NCBI GenBank assembly: GCA_963706785.1
Contig: CAVPNJ010000004.1
Location: 620,001 to 684,000, forward strand
Reading direction: 5' to 3'
Length of the DNA stretch: 64,000 bases
DNA from: Pollutimonas sp963706785
GTDB lineage: Bacteria > Pseudomonadota > Gammaproteobacteria > Burkholderiales > Burkholderiaceae_B
Shown here: piece after piece, positions 9,041 through 18,424 of the stretch
How positions within the stretch are numbered: the first letter of the stretch is position 1
Layout of the letters: every line of letters begins with the position of its first letter
Program-made: the position numbers and the translations under genes
Notes under the pieces: generated by a model
Told to the model about the DNA's origin: nothing
The model's input: the letters and a program-made list of their open reading frames with translations, nothing else
Databases searched by the model: none

Positions 9041-9772
9041 ATGGCCATTCCACGTTTCTTCTGCCCTGTTCCGCTTGCGTCCAACACAACTGTCGAACTA
9101 CCGCCAGAGCTGGCGCACCATGCGATACGAGTACTCCGTCTGAAACCTGACGCCGACATAGTTCTGTTCAACGGCGAGGGCGGCCAGTATCCGGCTCGCC
9201 TGCTTATTGACGGCAAAAGCGGCATGGCTATGCTCGGTACGCACGATCCGATAGAGGCCGAACTTGCGGGCGATATAACCCTGGTGCAAGGCATCCCGTC
9301 CGGCGACAAAATGGACTGGGTTATCGAAAAGGCGGTCGAGCTTGGTGCCAGCCGATTGGTTCCAGTCGCGGCTCAGCGCAGCGTGCTGCAACTGACCGGA
9401 GAGCGATTGCAGAAGCGGGTGCAGCACTGGAACCGCGTCGCGCAGGCCGCAAGCGAGCAATGCGGACGCAACCGGCTCATGAAAGTTGACGTCCCACTAA
9501 CGCTGCGCGATTACCTGCAACAACATGGGGGTGAGCAAACAAGCCTGTTCTGCCACCCGGGCAGCGACACGACTCTGAATCAGGCCATGGCGTCGGCGCC
9601 AAATCGCGTGACGCTACTGGTGGGTCCCGAGGGTGGCTGGTCGTTGGAAGAACAAGCTCTTGTTGAACGCTACGCATTAACGCCGATCAGATTCGGCAAA
9701 CGCGTGCTGCGTACCGAATCCGCCGGTCTAGCGCTGATCGCTGCCATCAGCGCGCTCAGAGGATGGGAATAA
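9041..9772 (+). CDS. rsmE: 16S rRNA (uracil1498-N3)-methyltransferase
   Basis: SPOUT-family enzyme that methylates U1498 of 16S rRNA with S-adenosylmethionine. 243 residues. Seen: IPRFFCPV at the N-terminus, HHAIRVLRLKPDADIVLFNGEGG (PUA-like part), QGIPSGDKMDWVIEKAVELGASRLVPV, and the C-terminal knot motifs LLVGPEGGWSLEE and RFGKRVLRTESAGLALIAAI, which hold the cofactor. It is monocistronic and converges on the barstar-like gene with 13 bases between them. Confidence 0.95.
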   Translation: MAIPRFFCPVPLASNTTVELPPELAHHAIRVLRLKPDADIVLFNGEGGQYPARLLIDGKSGMAMLGTHDPIEAELAGDITLVQGIPSGDKMDWVIEKAVELGASRLVPVAAQRSVLQLTGERLQKRVQHWNRVAQAASEQCGRNRLMKVDVPLTLRDYLQQHGGEQTSLFCHPGSDTTLNQAMASAPNRVTLLVGPEGGWSLEEQALVERYALTPIRFGKRVLRTESAGLALIAAISALRGWE

Positions 9773-9785
9773 CTAGCAGCGGTGC

Positions 9786-10256
9786 TTATTCGGGAGCCCG
9801 TGAGCCGGAATACGGCGTAGGCGAAATGCCTGGCTCGGGATCTGGATGCTTACCAGCGTGTTCGACGACATACGAAAAACGCCTGTCGTTGTTGGCGGCA
9901 AAATCGACAACATCCGCACATACTCGAAGTATGGCCTGCGAATCTTCAGTGAGCGCCGGGTCGCCCGAGTGCAGATTATGAAACCATAAGAAGAGTCCGC
10001 CTTTCTGATCAAGCAAGGTATCGCACAGACAATCGTACAAAGAGTCCAGATTTCCCCCGAAATATTCGGGGAAATCGACAGCCTTGACGACGGCCCGCAA
10101 TACCGCCGAACGGCTTCTGGCCCGATCGCAGTCCACCACAAATGGCGTCAAGCCTTCTGCGGCGGCGGCTTCAATGATTTCGTCCTTGGAGACGGCGGAA
10201 ACCTCGATCAAACCGCCTTTTTGCAATTGCTTCTGCAATGACTGCGCTGACTTCAT
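9786..10256 (-). CDS. Barstar-family protein
   Basis: 156 residues with the barstar fold signature FPEYFGGNLDSLYDCL (about residues 62-77) and a following conserved DLLDQKGG/LFLW-type segment. Barstar itself inhibits the ribonuclease barnase; chromosomal family members in proteobacteria often have no known partner. No barnase-like ribonuclease gene is visible nearby. The ATG overlaps the stop of the patatin-like gene (ATGA), with AAGGAG about seven bases upstream, so the two are translated from one message. The C-terminal 30 residues are proline-rich and look disordered. Family assignment is firm; the target is unknown. Confidence 0.85.
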   Translation of the reverse strand: MKSAQSLQKQLQKGGLIEVSAVSKDEIIEAAAAEGLTPFVVDCDRARSRSAVLRAVVKAVDFPEYFGGNLDSLYDCLCDTLLDQKGGLFLWFHNLHSGDPALTEDSQAILRVCADVVDFAANNDRRFSYVVEHAGKHPDPEPGISPTPYSGSRAPE

Positions 10257-11476
10257 GCTGGCGTCTCCTTGAAAAACGCTTTTACTTCTTCAATACGGCT
10301 CAGGCTATCGGATCGGCCCAAACGGATGAGCTCCTGTGTATAGCTGGCCTCGAACAACAAATACGAGATCAATGCGCCCCCGCTAGCCTGTCCGGAGTTC
10401 GACGATACACCGATAACGCGAAAAAGTGCACGGGCGGCCCGCGGAACGTTTTTTAGATGTACCAAAGCCATTTCGTCCAACGAACGGCTCGGGGTAATCG
10501 AAAACGTGCTAACAGGTCGTAAAGACTGGGTTTTTAATACATTTGGCGGTAGTTGCGCAAGCAAACTATTGATCCGATCCATGCGCTCGACGTCCATCGA
10601 AATACTATCGAGAAAGATGTTTGACAGGGCATGGCCGCCGATCTGCGCTAATGTAGGGTACTTGGTGTCGATTTTCCGTTTTTCAGGATGAGTGTCGTCT
10701 TTATAGCCGGTACCAATGACAAATATTTTCTTTGCGCCTAAATGTATCGCAGGGCTCATGGGGGCCAATTGCCGCATCGATCCGTCTCCGCACCATGCAG
10801 TTTGTCCGCCCACCAGAATCGCCTGCGCCGGAAAAATAAACGGGATCGAGCTGGATGCCAACAGGTGGTCTACCCCTATGGTGCAGGGTACGGCCTGACG
10901 TAAGGCCCGCTGCCATGGCTTGATGGTGCGGTTGGCTTGGTAAAAGGTTATATGCTCGCCAGTGGTGTAGGCCGCGGCGGTAATGGCCAAGGCATTCAAA
11001 TATTGCGATTCAAGATTTTTTTTTAGCCGTTCGAAGTCGAGAATATCGCACAGTAGCCGGCCAAGTGGGCGGTTATCGAGCAGCGAGCGGGGCTGTTGGC
11101 GGCTTGCGTGCGGCATCAGCCAGCCAAATGCCAAAGTGGTCAGCCATTGAAGGCCTGTATGGAGCAATCCAGCTGCATCGGCACGGTAGACCATGCCGGT
11201 ATGCAAGTTACCCCATATATCAAGCAGCCTGTGCGTGCCGGTGTGAGGATCGTCTGCGAAACACCCCAGGGTGGCGGCGTTGATGGCCCCGGCCGAAGAA
11301 CCCGAAATGATGGAAAAGGGATTCGCGAAGCCCGGTCTGCGGTCGGGATCCAGTATGTCCATCACCCCTGCCAGCACACCTGCCTGGTAAGCCGCCCGAG
11401 CCCCGCCACCCGTCAGGATCAGCCCGACAGGCCCCCTACTGGGCCGGTCTGTATCATTTTCGCTGGGTATTCGCAT
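10253..11476 (-). CDS. Patatin-like phospholipase
   Basis: Predicted lipid acyl hydrolase with a Ser-Asp dyad. 407 residues from the ATG at 11476. Seen: oxyanion motif GGGARAAYQAG (residues 23-33), nucleophile elbow GSSAG with the serine near residue 61, and the DGS motif (CGDGSMRQL) near residue 237 giving the aspartate. No signal peptide is evident, so it is probably cytoplasmic or membrane-associated. The start lies 23 bases inside the end of maeB, and the stop overlaps the barstar-like gene, so the three genes are tightly coupled. Substrate is not deducible from sequence. Confidence 0.9.
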   Translation of the reverse strand: MRIPSENDTDRPSRGPVGLILTGGGARAAYQAGVLAGVMDILDPDRRPGFANPFSIISGSSAGAINAATLGCFADDPHTGTHRLLDIWGNLHTGMVYRADAAGLLHTGLQWLTTLAFGWLMPHASRQQPRSLLDNRPLGRLLCDILDFERLKKNLESQYLNALAITAAAYTTGEHITFYQANRTIKPWQRALRQAVPCTIGVDHLLASSSIPFIFPAQAILVGGQTAWCGDGSMRQLAPMSPAIHLGAKKIFVIGTGYKDDTHPEKRKIDTKYPTLAQIGGHALSNIFLDSISMDVERMDRINSLLAQLPPNVLKTQSLRPVSTFSITPSRSLDEMALVHLKNVPRAARALFRVIGVSSNSGQASGGALISYLLFEASYTQELIRLGRSDSLSRIEEVKAFFKETPA

Positions 11477-13745
11477 CAACCACCGTAAGAGCCGCCATAT
11501 TGACTATACGACGTACGGTTGAGCTAGACGTCAGGATATGAACTGGCGCATTGGCCCCCAGCAAGAAAGGCCCGACCGCCACATTCCCACCAGCCGCAGC
11601 CTTCAGAAGGTTGTAGGCGATATTGCCTGAGTCGACATTGGGGCATATGAGCAGGTTGGCTTCGCCCTGCAAGGTCGTGGACGGCATGATGCGTTTGCGC
11701 AATTCTTCGTTAAGAGCGCAATCGCCATGCATTTCGCCATCGATCTCGAGCCCTGGATCGCGTTCGCGCACAAGGTCGAGGGCCAATTTCATTTTTTCGC
11801 CGGAAGACGAACTGCTAGTTCCGAAGTTGGAGCGCGACAACAATGCCACTTTGGGCTCGATATTCAAGCGCCTCATTTCAGTAGCTGCCGCCAGCGTGAT
11901 TTCAGCGATCTGTTCGGCGTCGGGATTGTCGTTGATATGAGTATCGGCCAGGGCAACAGTGCGTTCTGCCAGCAGCAGGATGTTCATTGCCGCGTAGGTT
12001 TTGGCGCCTGGCGCCTTGCCGATGATTTCATCAATGAACCGCAGATGATCGCCGTAAGCGCCCACCGTGCCGCACACCATGCCGTCTGCATCGCCCAAAT
12101 GCACCATCATGGCGCCGATAAGGGTCAGGCGGCGTCGCATTTCGACGCGGGCCATTTCCTTGCTGATGCCGCGGCGGCACATGCGTTCCCAGTAGGTTGT
12201 CCAGTACGTATGGAAACGTTCGTCGTAGTCGGGATTGGTGACCTCGACATCTTTACCTAACCGCAGACGCAAGCCGAATTTTTTGATGCGATCTTCGAGC
12301 ACTGAAGGACGCCCGACCAGGATCGGTTTGGCGAGCTTTTCGTCGACAATGATCTGTACCGCGCGCAACACGCGTTCGTCTTCGCCTTCGGCGAACACAA
12401 TGCGTGATTTTCCGCCTTCGCGCACCAGCCTCTTGGCGTCTGAAAACAGCGGTTTCATGAACGAACCGGAGCGGTACACGAACTGCTGCAACTGCTCGGC
12501 GTAGCTTTCGATGTCGGCAATGGGCCGCGTTGCCACGCCGTCTTCCATGGCGGCAAGCGCCACGGCCACCCCGATGCGCACGATCAGGCGGGGGTCGAAC
12601 GGTTTGGGTATGAAATATTCAGGTCCGAAAGAGACCCCATACGTGCCATAGGCTGCAGCGACCACGTCGTTTTGCTCTTCCTGGGCCAGCTTGCAAATGG
12701 CGATGACAGCCGCTTTTTCCATGCCACGCGTAATCGTGGTTGCTCCGACATCAAGGGAGCCGCGGAAAATATAGGGAAAGCACAGGACATTGTTAACCTG
12801 GTTAGGGTAATCGGACCGGCCGGTTGCCATTACCACATCGTCGCGAACGGCGTGCGCGTCTTCCGGGAGGATTTCCGGATTGGGATTGGCCAGAGCCAGC
12901 ACCAGCGGCCGGGCAGCCATCTTGGCGAGCATGTCCGGTTTCAGTACCCCGCCAGCCGATAATCCCAGAAACACGTCGGCGCCTTCAATTATTTCGCCTA
13001 ACTTGCGGGCTTCGGTGTCTTGGGCAAAGCGCTGTTTGTCGGGGTCCATAAGGGCCGTACGGCCTTTATAAACCACCCCCTCTATGTCGGAAACCCAGAT
13101 GTTTTCGATGGGCAAACCCAGGTCTACCAAGAGGTCAAGGCATGCCAGTGCAGCCGCGCCCGCCCCAGATACAACGACCTTGATTTTTTTAATGTCTTTA
13201 CCAACGACTTCCAGACCATTAATGAAGGCTGCCGATACGCAAATGGCGGTCCCGTGCTGATCGTCGTGGAAAACCGGGATGTTCATGCGTTCGCGCAGCT
13301 TGCGCTCTACCGTGAAGCACTCGGGAGCCTTGATATCTTCAAGATTGATACCGCCGAATGTGGGTTCCAGACCGGCGATGATCTCGACCAGTTTGTCGGG
13401 ATCAGTTTCGTTGATTTCGATATCAAATACATCGATACCGGCAAATTTCTTGAACAGGACTGCTTTGCCTTCCATGACGGGTTTGGAGGCCAAGGCGCCG
13501 ATATTTCCAAGACCCAACACGGCGGTGCCGTTAGTGATGACACCTACCAAGTTACCGCGCGCGGTAAAACGAAAGGCATTGGCGGGATCGGAAACGATTT
13601 CTTCGCAAGCCGCGGCTACCCCGGGCGAATATGCCAAGGCCAGGTCGCGCTGGTTCGACAACTGTTTGGTTGGCGTGACGGAGATTTTTCCAGGACGCCC
13701 TTGCTCGTGATATTCCAGCGCAGCTTTACGAAAATTTTCTTCCAT
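11454..13745 (-). CDS. maeB: NADP-dependent malic enzyme with phosphotransacetylase-like domain
   Basis: Oxidative decarboxylation of malate to pyruvate, producing NADPH. 763 residues, the usual size of the MaeB fusion type. The N-terminal malic enzyme half (to about residue 430) shows LALAYSPGVAAAC, TNGTAVLGLGNIGALASKPVMEGKAVLFK, PVFHDDQHGTAICV and VVSGAGAAALACLDLL (nucleotide binding). The C-terminal half resembles phosphate acetyltransferase (RIVFAEGEDERVLRA, LLLAERTVALADTHIN, NLLICPNVDSGNIAYNLLK) and is thought to be regulatory, sensing acetyl-CoA-type effectors. It heads the maeB-patatin-barstar set. A 7-bp inverted repeat lies upstream (13774-13780/13793-13799). Confidence 0.95.
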   Translation of the reverse strand: MEENFRKAALEYHEQGRPGKISVTPTKQLSNQRDLALAYSPGVAAACEEIVSDPANAFRFTARGNLVGVITNGTAVLGLGNIGALASKPVMEGKAVLFKKFAGIDVFDIEINETDPDKLVEIIAGLEPTFGGINLEDIKAPECFTVERKLRERMNIPVFHDDQHGTAICVSAAFINGLEVVGKDIKKIKVVVSGAGAAALACLDLLVDLGLPIENIWVSDIEGVVYKGRTALMDPDKQRFAQDTEARKLGEIIEGADVFLGLSAGGVLKPDMLAKMAARPLVLALANPNPEILPEDAHAVRDDVVMATGRSDYPNQVNNVLCFPYIFRGSLDVGATTITRGMEKAAVIAICKLAQEEQNDVVAAAYGTYGVSFGPEYFIPKPFDPRLIVRIGVAVALAAMEDGVATRPIADIESYAEQLQQFVYRSGSFMKPLFSDAKRLVREGGKSRIVFAEGEDERVLRAVQIIVDEKLAKPILVGRPSVLEDRIKKFGLRLRLGKDVEVTNPDYDERFHTYWTTYWERMCRRGISKEMARVEMRRRLTLIGAMMVHLGDADGMVCGTVGAYGDHLRFIDEIIGKAPGAKTYAAMNILLLAERTVALADTHINDNPDAEQIAEITLAAATEMRRLNIEPKVALLSRSNFGTSSSSSGEKMKLALDLVRERDPGLEIDGEMHGDCALNEELRKRIMPSTTLQGEANLLICPNVDSGNIAYNLLKAAAGGNVAVGPFLLGANAPVHILTSSSTVRRIVNMAALTVVDANTQRK

Positions 13746-13846
13746 GGTGCTTTCAATAGTCTAGAGTGGGTTGGATACCCATTCTAGCCTCTGGGTATCA
13801 TTTAGGACATGACTATACGTCATATAAACAATAAGAGCTTGATCGA

Positions 13847-14773
13847 TCAGACGTCCTGCCCGGGATACGGAAAAACCTCGGACGGGTCGAATAAGGCCTT
13901 GATGCGCACATCCAGATTCGTGCCACAGGCGCCAGTATCGCCCTGCGCGCGATGGCGCGATGAATACCGATCGGCATAGTTTCGTTCAAGCTGCGGCTGC
14001 GCCAACCGTTCATCCAGCACCACCCATTCGATCCACCCCAAGTCGCCCCCGTGGCCGAGCAACAGCTGCGCCAAATTGGCCGTTTGGCCTGCCGTCGGTA
14101 ACAATGCGTCAAGACGGTAGCGGCCTGACCAGTGCTTGGCCTGGCGACATATTTGGGCATCGGCATGTACGCTGGCCTGGAATAAGGCCGGCACCAATTG
14201 CTGCAGTCGCAAGCCTTCGAGCGGCTTTTGATTGCTTTCGCCGAAAGCGCCGAGATTGACGCTAGAACCATCGGCCAGCAAAACTGAGGCGTGCACGACT
14301 CCGGACTTAAAGGTTTCGCCGGCGTCCCAATCGCACAGTGTGCGATCAGCGAGCCAGGCGGCTACCGTGATATGGCAGGGCAAATCCGCAAATTGCTGGA
14401 AACCGGCTGCTTCTAGCTCGCCCAGCAAACATCCCGGCTGCACAAACCATTGAGAACTGCCTGGCTCGAGACGCTGGCATCCCGCCATATCGCGACCCGG
14501 CTCGACCCACAGCACAGGCACCTCGTTCAGGCGCGATGCGTGTTGAACGCCGTCGAGCGCAAGGAGCACTCCGTACTCGGCACATAAAGCCCTGGCATGA
14601 TGAACATCGCTTGCCTGTTTAGGTATGAGGCGTGCGCTTCCTATGCCGTCGTGCATCTCGAACTCGAAAAAAGTACCCGTCGCGGCACTGCGCAAGCGTT
14701 GGCAAAATGCTTCCCAGGGGTTCTGGGACAAGCGTCTGCCGGTCAAGAAAGCCCGGCGCGAACGAGACTCCAT
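13847..14773 (-). CDS. Degenerate FAD-linked oxidase-like protein
   Basis: 308 residues from the ATG at 14773, which has AAGGAAG five bases upstream. The C-terminus (DVRIKALFDPSEVFPYPG) matches the tail of glycolate oxidase/VAO-type flavoproteins, where such a segment closes the domain, and PGCLLGELEAAGFQQFADLP resembles part of a FAD-binding half. The usual N-terminal FAD motif of the family is not recognisable (the start is MESRSRRAFLTGRRL...), and the protein is much shorter than GlcD. It could be a GlcE-like subunit or a non-enzymatic relative. It stands alone, between maeB and a divergent aminotransferase gene. I am confident it is coding, not about its function. Confidence 0.6.
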   Translation of the reverse strand: MESRSRRAFLTGRRLSQNPWEAFCQRLRSAATGTFFEFEMHDGIGSARLIPKQASDVHHARALCAEYGVLLALDGVQHASRLNEVPVLWVEPGRDMAGCQRLEPGSSQWFVQPGCLLGELEAAGFQQFADLPCHITVAAWLADRTLCDWDAGETFKSGVVHASVLLADGSSVNLGAFGESNQKPLEGLRLQQLVPALFQASVHADAQICRQAKHWSGRYRLDALLPTAGQTANLAQLLLGHGGDLGWIEWVVLDERLAQPQLERNYADRYSSRHRAQGDTGACGTNLDVRIKALFDPSEVFPYPGQDV

Positions 14774-14857
14774 GTTTACTTCCTTTAAATACACTCGAAA
14801 AAATATCGGCGCGCTGCATGAACGCTACAATTATGCTTTTTGCCGAGACCTAGCCTT

Positions 14858-16015
14858 ATGCCACGCCTTGCCAAGCGTACTGAACAAGTAATGCCATTCT
14901 ACGCTGTGGAATTATTCAAACAGGCGACTGCGCTGAATGCGCAAGGTCGTGACATTATCAGCCTGGGAATCGGAGAGCCTGATTTTACGGCGCCGCCGCA
15001 GGTTGTTGAAACCCTGAACCGCGCCGCTCAGGCCGGCCTGAGCGGCTATACCCCGCCGGCCGGCATAGCGCCATTGCGCGCAGCCATTGCCGACTATTAC
15101 GAGCAATACTTTGGCGCGACCGTTGATCCTGACCGTATCATTGTCACAGCGGGTGCATCGGGCGCGCTTCTGCTGGCGGCCATGACATTGATCAATCCGG
15201 GCGATGAAGTGCTAATGCCCGACCCATCGTACCCTGCAAATCAGAATTTCATCATCGCCGCGGGCGGCGTACCGCGGCTTATCCCGTGCTCGCCCGACCA
15301 GCGCTTCCAGTTGGACGCGGCGGCCATCCGCGAACACTGGAGCCCGGCGACCCGCGGCGTGCTGATCGCATCGCCAAGCAATCCCACAGGGACAACGATA
15401 GCCCAAGAAGACCTCAAAGAATTGATTGCCGAAGTCAAGCAGCGCGGCGGTTTCATCATTATGGATGAGATCTACCTGGGTCTGTATTACGGCGAGGCGC
15501 CGCAAAGCGCCCTTACCCTCGATGACAATATCGTTATCATCAACAGCTTCTCGAAATATTTTCACATGACGGGCTGGCGTCTGGGATGGCTTATCGCGCC
15601 ACCGCACCTTATGCCGACAATCGAAAAGCTGGCGTCCAGTCTCGCCATTTGCGCACCTGCGCTGGCCCAGCATGCCGCGATCACCTGCTTTGAACCAGAA
15701 GTCATGCGTATTTTTGAGAATCGCCGACTTTCGTTCAAACAACGTCGCGACTACCTGCTTCCCCAACTGGAACGCCTGGGTCTGCATGTGCCTGTGGTGC
15801 CGGACGGCGCATTCTACATTTATGCCGACATCCGCAAGTTCAGCAACGATAGCGACGACTTTTCGCATCGGCTGCTGTACGAGGCCGGTGTTGCGGCGGT
15901 CCCCGGCCGCGATTTCGGTCCGGCGCACGCCGCTTACTCATTGAGGTTTTCGTATGCCACTGGAATAGACCGCCTGCAGGAGGCAATCGAACGCATGGAA
16001 CGCTTCTTGGGCTAA
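14858..16015 (+). CDS. Class I/II pyridoxal-phosphate aminotransferase
   Basis: 385 residues from the ATG at 14858; a TTG six codons upstream is less likely. Fold type I aminotransferase of the aspartate/alanine group. Seen: SLGIGEPDFTAPP, the substrate-side GYTPPAGIAPLRAAI, PDPSYPAN, the cofactor-contact SPSNPTGTT, DEIYLGLYYG (aspartate binding the pyridine nitrogen) and INSFSKYFHMTGWRLGW, which carries the lysine forming the Schiff base. The C-terminal RFSYATG holds the carboxylate-binding arginine. Donor and acceptor cannot be named from the sequence. It is divergent from the flavoprotein-like gene and ends next to the convergent transglycosylase gene. Confidence 0.9.
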   Translation: MPRLAKRTEQVMPFYAVELFKQATALNAQGRDIISLGIGEPDFTAPPQVVETLNRAAQAGLSGYTPPAGIAPLRAAIADYYEQYFGATVDPDRIIVTAGASGALLLAAMTLINPGDEVLMPDPSYPANQNFIIAAGGVPRLIPCSPDQRFQLDAAAIREHWSPATRGVLIASPSNPTGTTIAQEDLKELIAEVKQRGGFIIMDEIYLGLYYGEAPQSALTLDDNIVIINSFSKYFHMTGWRLGWLIAPPHLMPTIEKLASSLAICAPALAQHAAITCFEPEVMRIFENRRLSFKQRRDYLLPQLERLGLHVPVVPDGAFYIYADIRKFSNDSDDFSHRLLYEAGVAAVPGRDFGPAHAAYSLRFSYATGIDRLQEAIERMERFLG

Positions 16016-16795
16016 TTAGCCTTCGCTGCCGACGGAAATGCCGGAAGCTAGCGCTATGCGCCGTCTTTCGGCCAATACCTTCGCGCCATAGCCCCCGTCG
16101 CTGGGGCCGGTAGCCCCCACATAACAGGCAAGACCGCCTTCGACTGATCCCCGTCGTTTGATGCAATCCCGAAGAATTTGCGATCCGACACGGATATTCG
16201 CGATAGGATTGAGAGCGGCGATAGACCCTTCACTGAAGGGGGCGAACTTTTCTTTGTGAACCTTCGTCATGACCTGCATCAGGCCCTGTGCACCTACATG
16301 ACTTTCGGCATAAGGGTTGTAGCGTGACTCGATGGCGATAACCGCAAGAAGAAGCTGGGGGTCAAGCTCGGTTTCATTTCCCACCAGAAACGCCGTGTTG
16401 ATCAGTGCACCGGCCACACTATGGGCAATCTTGTATTTTCGGGCGATATAGCTTCGCAAAGCCTGAGCCTGCGCAGACGTTACCCCGGCGATCGGCTCGC
16501 CAGCTAACGAAGCATTGAGCGCCTTACTGAAGCTGGTTTGGGAAAATTCGTTTTGGTCATTGTCCAAGGTAGCGAATACATTGCCCTTGAGCCCGTCAGG
16601 GCGCAAGACAACCACCAATGCCGTATGGATTTGCCTGGCTTGTTCGCGCAAGGAGGGAACGGTGAATGTAAGCGACACGGTGACCAGTACTGCAATGCCT
16701 AGGTAAACGGCGCAGACATGCATCAGTTCGCTTAACTGATACATTGCCCCTCGTGCAGAACGGCTTACCAAATTGCCGGAACCCATAGCTGCCAT
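16016..16795 (-). CDS. Lytic transglycosylase, SLT domain, membrane-anchored
   Basis: 259 residues. One hydrophobic segment near residues 29-48 (VCAVYLGIAVLVTVSLTFTV) should anchor it in the inner membrane with the rest in the periplasm. The C-terminal part has the soluble lytic transglycosylase signature: catalytic glutamate in AIESRYNPYAESHVGAQGLMQVM, then NIRVGSQIL and ACYVGATGPSDGGYG. Such enzymes cleave the MurNAc-GlcNAc bond in peptidoglycan. AAAGGA stands just upstream of the ATG. The stop is directly after the aminotransferase stop (convergent, no gap) and the start is 78 bases from divergent ubiD. Confidence 0.9.
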   Translation of the reverse strand: MAAMGSGNLVSRSARGAMYQLSELMHVCAVYLGIAVLVTVSLTFTVPSLREQARQIHTALVVVLRPDGLKGNVFATLDNDQNEFSQTSFSKALNASLAGEPIAGVTSAQAQALRSYIARKYKIAHSVAGALINTAFLVGNETELDPQLLLAVIAIESRYNPYAESHVGAQGLMQVMTKVHKEKFAPFSEGSIAALNPIANIRVGSQILRDCIKRRGSVEGGLACYVGATGPSDGGYGAKVLAERRRIALASGISVGSEG

Positions 16796-16873
16796 TGTGT
16801 CCTTTGAATGAAACCTCGTGAGTCGATGTTAACCTTCGACTGTCGTACTAATGTAACCTGATCGGCGAACCCT

Positions 16874-18418
16874 GTGAAATATCGTGACCTAAGAGACTTT
16901 ATTGCGCAACTGGAAAGCGCTGGCGAACTCAAGCGCCTGAGCACACCAGTTTCGACTGACCTCGAGATGACCGAGATCAGCGATCGCGTCCTGCGAGCGG
17001 CTGGCCCTGCCCTGCTATTCGAGCGTCCCATGCATAACGGCACGCTCTCCCCTATCCCGGTACTGACAAATCTGTTTGGCACACCCAAACGCGTGGCCTG
17101 GGGTATGGGTGCCGAAGAAGTCAGCGAGTTGCGCCAAACCGGCGAACTGCTTGCCTCGCTGCGTGAACCTGAAGCACCACGCGGCCTTCGCGACGCTTTG
17201 GCTAAAGTATCGATGCTTAAATCCGCGCTATGGGACATGAGCCCCAAAATGGTGAAAGGCGCCGCATGCCAGGACATTATTCTGGAAGGCAAAGATATAG
17301 ATCTGGCAGCAATACCGCTGCAGCGCTGCTGGCCCGGCGATATCGCTCCCTTGCTTACATGGGGCTTGGTCATTACACGCGGGCCGAACGCCAAACGACA
17401 GAATCTGGGGATTTATCGCCAACAGCTGATCGGACGCAACAAACTTATCATGCGATGGCTCTCGCACCGCGGAGGAGCACTCGACTTTCGCGACCACGCA
17501 TTGAGCAATCCCGGCACTCCCTTTCCGATAGCTGTCGCACTAGGGGCCGACCCGGCAACCATATTGGGGGCCGTAACCCCGGTTCCGGACAGCCTGTCGG
17601 AATATCAATTCGCTGGCCTCTTGCGCGGTTCCAGAACCGAAGTCACGAAAGCGTTGGGTAGCAATTTGTCGGTACCAGCTTTCGCCGAAATTGTGCTCGA
17701 GGGCCACATACTGCCATCCACACATCCGGATGCCATTAACCCGGAGATCCCGGAAGGCAAGACGCCCCCTGTCGATACAGGATACGAAATGGCCTTGGAA
17801 GGTCCTTATGGCGACCACACGGGTTACTACAACGAGCAGGACTGGTTTCCTGTGTTCACGGTGGATCGTATTACGATGCGGCGCAATCCCATCTACCACA
17901 GCACCTACACAGGTAAGCCGCCCGACGAACCTGCGGTACTAGGTGTGGCCCTGAATGAAGTGTTTGTTCCGCTCTTGAAGCGAACATTCCCGGAAATCGT
18001 GGATTTTTACCTGCCACCCGAAGGGTGCAGTTATCGTCTGGCTGTGGTCTCCATACGCAAGCAATACGCCGGACATGCCAAGCGGGTCATGTTTGGTATA
18101 TGGAGCGTATTGCGTCAGTTTATGTACACCAAATTTATTGTTGTGGTCGACCACGATATCGATACACGCGACTGGAAAGAGGTTATATGGGCGATGACCA
18201 CCCGCATGGACCCTGTCCGGGATACGCTACTGGTGGAAAATACGCCTATCGATTACTTGGATTTCGCGTCGCCGGTATCTGGCCTAGGCGGAAAGATGGG
18301 AATGGACGCGACCAATAAATGGCCCGGAGAAACCCAGCGCGAATGGGGAACCCCTATACACATGGAAAGTTCCGTTAAGGCTCGAGTCGATGCGATGTGG
18401 AGCGAACTGGGCCTGTAA
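16874..18418 (+). CDS. ubiD: 4-hydroxy-3-polyprenylbenzoate decarboxylase
   Basis: Prenylated-FMN-dependent decarboxylase of ubiquinone synthesis. 514 residues, GTG start (MKYRDLRDFIAQLES). Seen: LLFERPMHNGTLSPIPVLTNLFGTPKRVAWGMG, LQRCWPGDIAPLLTWGLVITRGP, NLGIYRQQLIGRNKLIMRWLSHRGGA, and the active-site region EIPEGKTPPVDTGYEMALEGPYGDHTGYYN with the acidic residues of the Glu-Arg-Glu network. The length and motifs fit UbiD and not the shorter aromatic-acid decarboxylases. The partner flavin prenyltransferase UbiX is not in the window. Confidence 0.96.
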   Translation: MKYRDLRDFIAQLESAGELKRLSTPVSTDLEMTEISDRVLRAAGPALLFERPMHNGTLSPIPVLTNLFGTPKRVAWGMGAEEVSELRQTGELLASLREPEAPRGLRDALAKVSMLKSALWDMSPKMVKGAACQDIILEGKDIDLAAIPLQRCWPGDIAPLLTWGLVITRGPNAKRQNLGIYRQQLIGRNKLIMRWLSHRGGALDFRDHALSNPGTPFPIAVALGADPATILGAVTPVPDSLSEYQFAGLLRGSRTEVTKALGSNLSVPAFAEIVLEGHILPSTHPDAINPEIPEGKTPPVDTGYEMALEGPYGDHTGYYNEQDWFPVFTVDRITMRRNPIYHSTYTGKPPDEPAVLGVALNEVFVPLLKRTFPEIVDFYLPPEGCSYRLAVVSIRKQYAGHAKRVMFGIWSVLRQFMYTKFIVVVDHDIDTRDWKEVIWAMTTRMDPVRDTLLVENTPIDYLDFASPVSGLGGKMGMDATNKWPGETQREWGTPIHMESSVKARVDAMWSELGL

Positions 18419-18424
18419 GAAGGC

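Noticed and set aside
13774..13799. Seven-base inverted repeat upstream of maeB
   Set aside because: Short stem, long loop and no T-run; too weak to call a terminator or operator.
13836..13850. TTGAT-containing palindrome (TTGATCGATCAGAC) resembling an FNR box
   Set aside because: The second half does not match ATCAA, and it lies at the 3' end of a gene.
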